This document shows positions 1-11,600 of a stretch of DNA of 64,000 nt, in pieces. Made by a program: the position numbers and the translations under genes. The DNA is from Pleodorina starrii. Lineage: Eukaryota; Chlorophyta; Chlorophyceae; Chlamydomonadales; Volvocaceae. The first letter of the stretch is position 1. Every line of letters begins with the position of its first letter. Where the stretch lies: positions 310,001-374,000 of the forward strand of contig BRXU01000031.1 in assembly GCA_030267565.1 (NCBI GenBank). The letters run 5' to 3'. The notes under the pieces are model-generated. The model was not told where the DNA came from, ran no database searches, and saw only the letters and a program-made list of their open reading frames with translations.

Positions 1-690
1 CAAACCCTAAATGCAAAAGGCGGCTTCCATCCAACCCTCCAAACGCAACTGCGCGCGCGCACTGCGCGCCGTAACGTTTCATGTGCGAGCATCCAGGGTC
101 CCCTCCACTGGCGCAGACCTACACACCCTCTGACAAGCAATAATCGTACAAAGACCCACAACCAGTTCACATCCAGTCGGTGGGTCGGCCTGTCCGATTA
201 AATGAACGGAGCAGGGATGACACGTACGAAGGTTTAGTCCATGGCAGTGCTACGCAGTGCACGTGGATGCTGTGCACAAGTGTTGAAATTCGCGCAGTCA
301 TGAAAGTCACAGCGAGCTGTCGATCATCATGCATGTGTACGGCACCTAAGCGTGGGTGTTTGGCGCCTTAATGACAATCATTAGGTACACGGCAGTTCGC
401 CCGGCGCTGTTCGACCAATGGCGTGATGCAGTCTTGCCGTGCAGGGGGTTGCTCATGTGCGATGAGTAGTCCCTGTATGTTGGGCGACGGCGCACCCGCC
501 TGCACCGCGCTTGCTTGCACATCCACACTCACACCCACGCGCACACACATTCCCACACTCACACACACGAACACTGGCAGATGCCCTTCCCTGAGACCCG
601 CTCACACTCACTCACGCCCGCTCTCCCCAACCCTGCTGACCCCACACACTCTCGCCGCTCACACCCCTCACACGCACTCCATCTCGCCCC
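1..690. other. 3' flank of the receptor-like gene
   Basis: This is the downstream side of the minus-strand receptor-like gene that stops at 691. The open frames here are short, overlap in both directions and show no domain or splice structure. I see no minus-strand TGTAA (the usual volvocine polyadenylation signal), so the transcript end may lie beyond the window or use a variant. A CA-rich tract lies at about 525-575. Nothing else is recognisable. Confidence 0.5.
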
Positions 691-2649
691 CTAGCTGGCC
701 TTCCTCTGCACCAGCACTCCACCGCCGGCGCTGCTGCGCTCCTGCACCTCGCCCAAACCCTCCCGCTGCAGCGGCAGCCGGCTGCCACCGCCACCACCAC
801 CACTACCACCACCACCGCCGCTGCCCCCGCGCTCGCTGCCGGCGCCGCCGCCCAGCCCAACAGCCTCCGCCGCGCTTGCCGACGGTGACGACGGGCCTCC
901 TGCACCCTCCCCCCCGGCCCGGCTGCCTTGCCGCTCCGGCGAGAGAAGCCGAGACATTCTTGACGGCAAGAGCTGACCGCCGCCCTCCCTCCCGCCCTCC
1001 CGCCCTACCCGGCTCGGCGTTGCCACTAAGCGCGGCACGGGCAGCGCCGGCAGCAGCGCGTGCAGCGTCCATGAACCGCCCATGTCAAGCGCCGCACCCG
1101 TGTCTAGGTCCTCCAGGCTATCCGCGCTGTCGCCCCGGAGTGCCACGGCGGATTCCTGGTGCTGTCGCTGCCGCCTGGACCCTGCGGCTCGGCTCCTGTA
1201 AGCGGCTGCCGCCGCCGCCGCCGCCGCACCTCTAGCTTCTGCGTCCACCCCGTCAGTTAATGAGGGTCTGACGCCCAGGTCCTTTAGCAGCTTCGCCTCC
1301 TCCTCGTCCAAGTCCTCCTCCTCTATTTCCGGGTTGCCGATATTGAAAACCAGGTCGCCGTCGTAAGAGGTGAGCTGGAACGAGGACGCACCGCTCGTCC
1401 GCCTGAGGAAGCTGCCTGTCGGCGTGCTGCCGCCGCCGCCGCCGGCGCCGGTGTGACCCGCGGGTCGCGGGTTGGCGGTGGCGCCGTTGCTGCTGCTGCT
1501 GATGTGACCGGGTGTCGCCGGCCCGGACTGCTCCTCCTGCTCCTCCTCTTCCTCCTCCTCTTCCTCCTGCCCTTCCTCGGCGGCGGCGATGCAGTCGGGG
1601 CGCGTAGAGGCCTGTTGGCTGTCAATGGACGGTCCGCTCGACTCAGGAGCCATCCCGGCGGCGATCCGATCCGGGGACAGCCAGGCAACTGTCCCCTTAC
1701 TGTCCATGGCGCTACGCGCGTAGCCGACCGCTGCCGCCGCCGTCGCCGCCGCCAGCGCTGCTTCCGCTCCTGCCTCCGCTCCGGCCAACGGGGATGCGGA
1801 CGCGGCGCCGCCGTGCTTGCTGTCAGCCGCCGCCGCCCTCTCCTTGCCGCCCTTCCCTTTCGTGCTAGCGATAGTCATCCGGAGGACTGGCGAGCCGCCG
1901 CCATCCGCCCCCTCCCTGAGCCAGGACACGCATGCCGCCGCCGCCGCCGCGGCGGCGGTTGCGGCTGCGGCTGCTGCATGCGGCCCGTTGGCGGGTTGCT
2001 GCGGCGTCAGCGGCCTGCAGCTGCCCCGGAATTCAATGGGGCTGTCCTGCAGCAGGGTCGCCGTCGGCGTCAACAGCTGCGATGGCGGCGATGGCGGCGA
2101 CTGCTGCGGCTTGCTATCGCGATCAGGCGGCGCCGCCGCCGCGGCCGCCGCCGCCGCCTTGACGGCGGCGACGAGGCTGCTTGAATAGGCCCTGTTGCGG
2201 GCACCTTGCGCTGGTGATGATCTCAGCTCTGTCGCATCCGACTCTGCTCCGGATTCGGATGCGACACTGAGGGTGCGGCTAGCCAGGCGGCTGCCCAGCG
2301 GCGACAGGCCGTCAATGAGACTGGCCCCCGCCGCCGTCATCGGGGAAAGAACCTCGACACCGCCCAGGTCTGGGTTTCGGAAGCGCACGCTGACCCCGCC
2401 CAGCATCGACGCGCGCATGGAGGGCTTGGTGGCGAGCACCCTGGCGGGCGGCGGCGGCGGTGACGCCCCGGCCGCCGTCGCCGTCGCCGTCGCCGCTGGG
2501 CGAGAACCGGCGGCGGCACCTTTCTTGAATTTGTCGATGGCAGAGAGCACCGTGAGGGTGTTGGTGAGCGGCTTGGATCGGCTCATGGCGGCTGCCAGCT
2601 CCGAAGCCGCCTGCACGCCCTTGGCCTTCTCCAGCGCGGTCTTCATGAC
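691..2649 (-). other. Last exon: disordered cytoplasmic tail of the receptor-like protein
   Basis: One 1959-nt exon encodes the C-terminal 652 residues. It opens with a helical stretch (MKTALEKAKGVQAASEL, then AIDKFKKG) and becomes Ala-, Gly-, Ser- and Pro-rich with an acidic run of about 16 Glu/Gln near 1510-1580. Composition implies disorder, and many Ser/Thr could be phosphorylated. Its acceptor (CCAG before GTCATGAAG) restores the frame of the preceding exon, which ends in FCQQ, so I place it in this gene rather than a separate one. Transcript data would settle this. Confidence 0.75.
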
Positions 2650-5600
2650 CTGGTCACGAATGTACGTACGCGCACGGGTGGCGGTGTGTTCCGGAGGGAA
2701 TGTCGCTGTGGGTGAATTCGGTGGGTGATGGAGTACTACTAGCTAGCTGGCTCGGAGGTCGGAGGTACGAGCGAGGCGGCAGGGAGCGGAGCTTGCCATT
2801 CGTTGGCGGCGAGATGTGCCGATAGCGGCAGCGGCTGGGCCCGCCGTGCACCCAGCCTTGTCAGCAATTACTGGAAATTAACAAATGAAAGCGGGCGCCA
2901 AACACTGCGGCGAATAAATGGAAAGGCGATTGCTGCAGAAGCACGCATGCATGCACATGCATTCGAAATACGTCTTCACGCTGACCTGTTGGCAGAAAGT
3001 CCTGTCGTACTCTTCGCAGCTGCTCAGCCACTGCGCAAACGCCGCCTTGAACTTGTCATTAATGTAGTAATACACCTGGTGCCGGTGCTCCTCGCGGGTG
3101 TCGAAGTAATGATCGTACATTGCCTGTCGTACATCGGGTCATCCACGATCATCGTCACGCACTTAGTTCGCACAGTGCGTGCTCGGGGGCGCAGCATCGG
3201 ACGCGTCATTCCTCTCAGCAAAGAAAACCAATACGACTCATTCCAAAATCGTATTTACCGACGCGCCCGCCGGCAATCGAGCGCCCACCACGCAGTTTCC
3301 GAACCCTCCCAAATCGGACCGCTCGTCTGCCGCCCTGCTGCTGCCGCAATTCGCGCCCATGCATGCCCACGTATACATCCGACGGCTGGTTTCTAAAATC
3401 TTACGTTATTTGCGCCGAAGTGAGTGCCAACCACGCACCCACTCACTCACCCACCCACCCATGCATCCACCCACCCACCCACCCACCCACCGACCTCGAT
3501 GAAGCTGTTGAAGTGTTCCCGCTCCTCATCTTGGGCCGACACCAGGTAGTCTGCCGCCATGCGCGCGAGGACACACACATACACACGTGCGTGCCAAGGC
3601 GGGGGGTGCGTGGGGATGGATGGACGATGAGCGAGGTCGGTTATGAGGGGCGGGGGGCATGCAGCAGCCTCAAGCGGGGCGGCGGGTGCGTGCTGTCGGT
3701 GGGTGGGTGTATATATGGAACCTCAATCGACCGAGCAGCACAGGCAATCAGATAACCAACACTGTGCATGTGTGGGAATGGATGGGAAATTGCCCGTCAC
3801 AGTGCACGACAGGAGAAACCCAGCTGCGCGCCGCCAACGGGAGCCAACGTGGAAATACATGCGTACATACGTGGGCCACTCGACCACTCGGCCACTCGGC
3901 CACTCGCACGGCATGGCGCGGCACGGCACGGCACGCGCCTACCGATGGTCTCGGGGAAGTTGCTAAGCAGAAATCTCCAGAAGCGGCCCGTCTTTTTGAG
4001 GGACAAGTACGACACCTCCGAGGTGGGATGCACGTAATCAAGGAGAATTGTGCACCTGCGTGCGAGCGGTGGTGCATCATCGGTGGGCGGGGTACATAGG
4101 TTGGTAGGCGCGGTCGGTCGGTTCGTCGGTGCACGCACGCATACATTGGGTAGTACGGTAATTTGAACTATCTCACAGACGCAATCTTTTGCGACGCGGT
4201 TATTTTGCAAGGCCAGAAAACAAATTAAGTTGAACATTAAAATGCTATTATTTTGTGAGGCGCCGGTAGGAGTTTATTTGTAAACTTTTAAAATTTGAGA
4301 CCTCGTGAGCCGTATATGCACGTTTGTGAGCCCGCATCTTATCGTCAGCCATTCACATTGATCATTAGTATCGGTTGTCATACAGTTCGCGGGCCACGGC
4401 TGGGCGGACCCCCTGCTGCCATCGCCTATCTCAACGTGCGCTGCAGCTGCCCGCCTGTGCTTGGTAAGAGCTGCAAAACGGCCGATTGAAATAAGTTACA
4501 TTTGCGAGATGATTTTTTGAGATGCCTTGGGGGTTTGTTTTTGAAACTTCAAATATTATTTGCGAGGGACCCCTTCGATTTTTTGACACTTTATTTGCGA
4601 GGCCCCGACCAGTTAAGAATTTATTCGCATAAAGATTGCGCCAATACGGTAATACGGCAACAGTGGAAACCCCCGCCCTCTGTAATTAATTAACTCTTGA
4701 GTCGTCCCGATGACACTTACAGGCGATGCCAGTCGTTCCACTCCGCCGGGGAGCACCGCCGCAACCAACTGCATGCAACCACGCACGAGTACGTTATAAG
4801 CCGGACAGCAGCAGCAGGTAATGAGCCGGGCACAGTGTTAATCGAGTAAGCCGGGCAGCATGAGCAGCGATCAGCAGCAGCAGCGGCGGCGGCGTCTTGA
4901 TCGGCAAATGTAGTACGTACCGGCGCCGCCAATTAATCTCCGCCACATGTATATACGTATACGTATGCATGAAAGCAAGCAAGCATGTATGCACGCGCCG
5001 CATGCTCGCAGGCCGAATGACGGGAATCTGATTTGGTTACGTAGGGCTTCGTTTAGACCTTTAGCTGCCTGCCTCACTTGAACAGGAAGACGGGCCCAAA
5101 CACCTGGTAGACGTGTCGGAAGCCCTTGACGCGCTGGCCTATGCGCTGGGCTATGGGCCGGTGCTTGGAAATGAGCCACATGATGATCAGACGGTTCACC
5201 ACCGCCTCGATCGCCGACACCACCGCAGTCACGAAGGCGGCGATCACGGCGCTGAAGAGCAGGAACTGCGGATGGCAGGGCAGTCGGTAACATACACGCA
5301 ACGAAGCACGTCACGTAAGACGGGGGCTAGGGGCGGCTAATCGATAACCAAGCAAATAGATGGACCTAGCAACTCGCGAGCTAGCAAGCTATCGGCCTCA
5401 CTTCTTCGTTTGTATGTTCCTAAATAGGCCTCACGCACCTCCACAGCGCGAACGACGGACGGGTCGCTGAGCGGGTTATAAAACAGCAGCCCGGCCACCA
5501 GCAGGGCACCCAGGACGCCGTCGGTGACGCCCTGCAGCAGGTAGATGTGCTTGTCCATGTAGGCCGATGTACGGATGTCCATCACCAGTACGGCAATGCT

Positions 5601-8600
5601 GATGACCATGGCCAGTACGGCCTGAAGCGCTGGGTCGGCAAAAAACAGCGCCACCGTCACGAATCCGATCCTGCATACATTCATGATTGGGCGGGGTGGC
5701 GTAATAAGTAGATATATTTATTTGTTGTAGATTTATTTTAAACCCAGATAGATCTGACCCATCCGCAGCAGCTCGCAGTGGGAAAGTTAAGGCTCAGCTC
5801 ACCTCTGCAAGAGGACGACGGCCTCGTACCAGCAAAACTGCGCCTCGTACCGTTCGTACATCCAGCCGTACAACAGGAGGGGCCGCCTGTCACCCAGAGC
5901 GCGGTACTTGCGGACCTGCCTCATCACGTGGCCGTACAGACACACAAAGCCGAAGCTGCATGCGGGGCGGTACACGTGCATGACAGGGTGCGTTAAATGA
6001 TATAATAAGTGCCGTATGGTACGTGTCACGCAGATTATATTAATTACGTGCCCGTGGTGCCCGTGGAGATGAATCCCCCATATATGTATATATATATATA
6101 TATGTATATATATATGTATATATATATATATCCCGTATACATGCATCCCCTGGAGTACGTGTGCGGCATTGTTCATTCTAGGGTCTTACTTGTACACCAC
6201 GATACCAGCGACTCCGAGCATCATGAGGTTCCAGTGCTGCGTGTTAACGCACGGAAAAGAGTGAGCGCGGGTGGATGGGCGCGGGGCGAGTGGATGGGCG
6301 TGGGGCGAGTGGGCGAGTGCGTGACATACATAGACCCGCATCGCATCGCAACTAATAATAACGTGCCATGCTGCATGCATGCTGCGGGTGGCGGTTGGGG
6401 TACCTCACCTTTTGCGTGTAGCACTGGTCATTGGGCGATGCCGACATGAACTTGACGCCGTTGATGGTGGTGCAGCTGAACGTGCTCAGATTGTACTTGA
6501 GCTGAACCAGGAAGCCAATGTTCAGGAAGTTGAGTGGGATGGCCCAGCGCTCCAGCAGCATGTTTTGGAAATCGCGAGCATCTGCGGGCATGCAGCAGGC
6601 AATCGAGCGGCCACCAACATTACTCTTGCGGTGTGTGTGCGTGCGTGTGTATGCGCAAATTCCGCCGTTGTTTAGCGAGTGGATGGCGCCGTCACACACG
6701 CACGTACCGGAGGGGATGTCCAGCAACTCGAACAGCACCTGCTTCCAGGGTGCCTCCTGGGCCAACCTCATGTTTGCCGCCTCCCTTGCCGAGCACGTCA
6801 AGCCGATCTGCCAGGCAGCAGCAACACACGCACACACGTACGCACGCGGAGCGAGGTGCACGCGGAGGGGTCTGTGTGTGCGTGGGAGGCAGGCAGGGGT
6901 GTTTTCGCAGTTTGGTTAGTTCCGCCCCATTTAAGACATACAAGCAACAGCCCTCCACGCGCGCACTACACATTTGTGCAACTGTCAGCCCTCGTAGACT
7001 ATTACCAAAATAATGTATGAACACGACCTGCTGCTAACCCTGCCTGTTGCACGCGCACGCACGCACGGACGGCATGCAGCAGTGGTGATGACATGTTGCA
7101 CGGCATAGCGACGGCAGTAGCGAATCCCAGTTGTTGGCAGTTATTTCGTGACAGATCGCGGCGGAGTCGAGTAATGCACAGATAGGGCTGTACGTGTATC
7201 ATGCACGCACGCACGAATGCTCTGATGATGTGTGAGTGAGGCGCGGCGAGGACGATCCGGGCGCGTTCGTTGCACGCCCATGCATCTGTTCGGCGTGCAC
7301 ACCGACACATACACGGGACCAATTAACGTAACCGAACCTGCTTGATGCGGTAAACGAGGCTCGTGACGCCGATCCACACGGCCACCAGCGCCGCCATGAT
7401 GAGGGGCAGCAGCAGCTGCACCACCAGGTTGTGGCTGAAGCCCCAGCCGGGTACCAGGCAGGTGGGCTCCAGGGAATCCATCTCGAACGACAGAATGGTG
7501 GACAGACTCATCACTTGGTACAGCTGCGTGCGATCGAGAGCGAGCGAGAACATATAATCACGTACCTTAATTACGTACTTACGTATGTACAAAATTACGT
7601 ATCACGTACGCACGTATGTGCAATTGTACAAGCAAATAAAGCAGAATAAAGCCTCGTCCCTCGTACGTACCTTGGACGGCCAGTTGAGTGAGAAGCTCAC
7701 AACGATCGACATGAACTGACAGAAGTTGACAATGACCATCAGATTCTCCACCGCGCGTGCGAGCCAGACGTTGATCAGGATCCACAAGGAGGCTAGGACG
7801 AGCAGGTAGCCCAGCACGTTGGACTTGTTGCGAGGGCATGACACGCAATTACCCAGAAACCTGCGCCGGGCGGCGGGGTGAACGAATGCATACAAATGTA
7901 TATATGTACGTATGTACGTGCGTACGTCTTGAAAATTACTGTGCATACGTACATACATCACTATTAATATTACCCGTTGGCCAGTATATATGTACATGTA
8001 CGGACAAATCAAGAAGGCGGAACGATCCGATTTGCCGGCCGCTGAAGGGCAGTAGGCTGCACGACGGAAATGTAATGCGCAGATAATTTAAAGGTGCGGG
8101 GGAATCCACACAAGGACGGGTGCCGTACACATGTCGTCAAGCTGCGTGCTCATGCATCCTATCCCCGCAGCCGCCGTCCGCAAACAAACCGCAAACCGCA
8201 ATACCCCAGCAGCTCCGCATATGTACATACCTGAAGTACCCCTTATCGCAATAGGCGCACATCCTGCCCCTGTAGCCTTCCTCGCACGTGAAGTTGCCGG
8301 TGCAGACGCTGGCGGGGTTACAGCGGTACATGGTGAAGGGCGCCTGGCGCTCCGCGTAAAACCCCGCCAGGGGAATGGGTTTGCTGGTGCCGCCCTCACA
8401 CACGGCGTTGTCGGGGCAGGGCTCACAGGGCAGGCCCGGCTGACCCGCCCGGTTGAAATATCCAGCCTGCGAGCGAGCGAGGGTTAGGATAGATGGAGGA
8501 TATATTCAAACTAACACACGTACGACTCCGTTGCGTGCGTGCAAATAGGTAAGATAGAGCCTTCCTGACTGCCTCGCTCACTGCCTCACTGCCGCACATA

Positions 8601-11600
8601 CGTGCACTACAATCTGCAATCATCACGCATACGCACAGCGTGCACGTCATCACACGATCACACGTACGTCTATCTATATATTGCTCGCCTAGCTAGCTAG
8701 ATAGCTGCGTGTCGGTCTCGCTATCCGTCGTCGTTACGATGTCGTTACATATATACGTGCCTTGCATATGCAGTCCGTGAGGCCGGTGGAACCTCGCTGA
8801 TTCGTGAGTGTGTAGTCGGGGCAGGTCAGGCACACGGGCATTGCAGCGGCGTTGGCGTAGTAATCCTTGGGACACAACTCGCAGCTCGTGCGGCTAGGAA
8901 ACTCCTGAAAAGAGCCTGCGCGCGCACGGCGAGAGTCGCGATGCCAGCAGGCAGCAAGCAAGCAAGCAAAGGTTGAAGAGTATCGGTAAAAATTTAAACA
9001 TGCTTGTGGAACGAAGGGACACGCAACCCTCCCTACAAACAAGACATTGTCCGCGCACACGCACGCAATAAATCCGTCCGTACGTACGGTACATACAAAG
9101 ATGAATCCGTGCGTGATGAAGAGATAGAGTTCGATGCCACATACATACACTCCGCCCCAAGCAAGCTGATGTCGGTATTAAGCTCTTAACCACGACGCAG
9201 CCTTACCTCGCTCGCTGCCCAAATTTATGCATTACTCCTACGTACATTCGATTCCCACACACAATTTTACTACGTACGTACCCGGGCTGCATTCGATGCA
9301 GGGCTGGAAGTCGTCCGAGCCCCGGTACGTCCCCGGCTGACACACGGCCGCGTAGCGATTGGGCTGCGGCAGCAGCAGCGGACGAGTGGCCGAGGACAGC
9401 GGTAGCACCAGGGAGGGCTTGTAGGCCGTCCGGAGGTTGTCCGTGACCACGTAGGTCTGCAGAGTCACCGGCGTGTAGGCTTGGTTCTGTCGAAACCTGC
9501 AAGTAAGCAAGCATGCATACATGTACGCATGTATGTATGTGTTATGTGTATGTGATGAGGACGGAACGATCCGAGCGAGGGGGAATGAACGGAGTTGGAT
9601 AGATGTGAAGCCACAGCAGCGCGCCGCGTTCCAACCACAACGCAACACATGTGGGCGTGTGTTACATGCATGGTTGTTGCACGGTTGGGGGATAAGGCGC
9701 ACGGATGTCGGATTATATTCACTAAATGTAAACCAGTAGGGCTGGTTCAAGTAATTAATTAATTACAGAGGAGCTATTTCAAGTAAGTAACAAGTAAGTA
9801 AAGCTGCAGGGGCGCGCAATAATCGATGGTACGTATGTAGCTAGATAGTTTATAATTAAAAATCAATTATAAACTATCTAGCTACCATTTTATTACCATT
9901 TTATTAATTACCATTAACTGCCATTACCATTGCATTAATTAATAAATAAATACCGGTAGTTTGTATCAGGCGCTGCTGGTCTCGCGCGCGCATGCACCTG
10001 TAGTTGCTTGCTGGTTCCGGACGAGCGAGCACGCCGAGCGACACATACACCTATCTATCCACCTACGTACCTGTTGAAGTTGACGGCCCCATAAAACGTG
10101 TTCATATTCACAACGCTGAGCGCCGAGATCAGGCGGTCGTGTCCCCGGTTGTTGTTGTCGGAGCAATTGATGGCCCCCGGCCGGAACAGCAGCACGGACG
10201 GGTCGGCGGCGGCCTCCGGACTGAGGTTGCAGCGCTGGAAGATGCCGGACAGCGCCGTCTGGAGCACGTAGCCGGTAGCGGAGGCGGCTGCAGCATGCAT
10301 GAGCGAGCGTCGATCGATCCGCGCATACGTGGGAGTGAGTGCATGTGTGAAGCGGCACGTGCACCGATGCACGTAGCGGCGGATATAGGTAGGTGGGTTG
10401 GCGGGGAAGGGGCGAGTGCGAGATAGAGAGGGTGAGTGATGAAGCTCGCGATAGATAGATAATGCGGAGCGAGTGAAGGCTGAGGCGCCCACTTCGTTCG
10501 TTAATTTTCCCGGCGTTAAGTTACACTTGCGGTGGCGAAACAGGGACGGCGGCGTCTATATATACACAACAGTGGCATGCACGCAGGCTACATAGAGCAG
10601 CAGGTGGACCGGCGGCGGCGCTACGCTCCCGCCAAGCAGAGACGCACCTGCGGCAATGTACGTGGCGTAGTCATTGTAAATGTTCTTGAACTTCCCCGCG
10701 TAGGACGTGGAATCGCCCCAAAAGTCGTCCTTGCGGGCTAGATCAGGCGCCCAGTGCGCGAATGAGAACACCGACTGAGACAAGTTCCCCAGACGGTCGT
10801 TCCAGTGCCTGCGTGCGGCGGCGGATCGGAATGACGGATGGATGGATGGATATGTCGACGTATGAGTATGTATATTGCATTTGTGTGTCTCTTCTCTCTA
10901 TTTCATATTATTAGATGGGCGGCGGGCGGGTCCGGACCATCCATCCGCCGTCACCTAGCTGCCGGGCTGGCCTCTGCGTGCTGCGTATTTATAATTACTA
11001 CATGTCCCTCCCCGAGGTAGGTGTAGCCACGTCCAGCATCCCCTCGCTCAGCTCTCATCAAGGATTGTGCCTGCCTGCCTGCCTCACCGCTGCTTGCGTG
11101 CTTGGGTGACTTCCCTTGCTTGTTCGTTATTATATATATGTTTAGCAGGCCGCAACGAACCTTGCTTGTACAGGACACCTTTAGTAATGCCTTGTATGTG
11201 ATAAGCAGCAAAGGCGCGCGTACGTATCCCACGGATGGATGCGTGCTTAGGAACCTGGCCTATACTCCTGCGTGCCCAAGCAAGCAAATAAACACACCTG
11301 TCGTATGGCCCACCCGTGAACACGATGGCCTTGAGTGGCTTGCGCCGTTCGTGTACCATGAGCGCGGCTGCAGCGCTCTCCTCCTGCAGGCCACACATGA
11401 TGAGTGCCTCAGCCGGGGAGGCCGCCAACTGGTCCATGAGTTTAGCCAGGGTGGCATTACTGACGGCGCTGCTGCCGCTGCCGTCAATCTCCGCCGCCGC
11501 CGAGTAACGCAGTTCCAGGCTGACCGACAGCAGCTGCGCTTTGGCCGAAGCCACCACCCCCTGGCAGGTACTTGAGAGCTCCAGGATGTCCTGTCGGTAG

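Noticed and set aside
1..20. Chromosome end, because the window begins with caaaccctaaatg
   Set aside because: There is only one telomere-like unit and no array.
1453..2184. Plus-strand frames opposite the receptor tail
   Set aside because: The minus-strand frame continues the receptor from a phase-true acceptor; the plus frames are compositional shadows of GC-rich low-complexity sequence.
6009..6176. Tyr/Ile-rich peptides
   Set aside because: They come from the TATATG microsatellite in a receptor intron.
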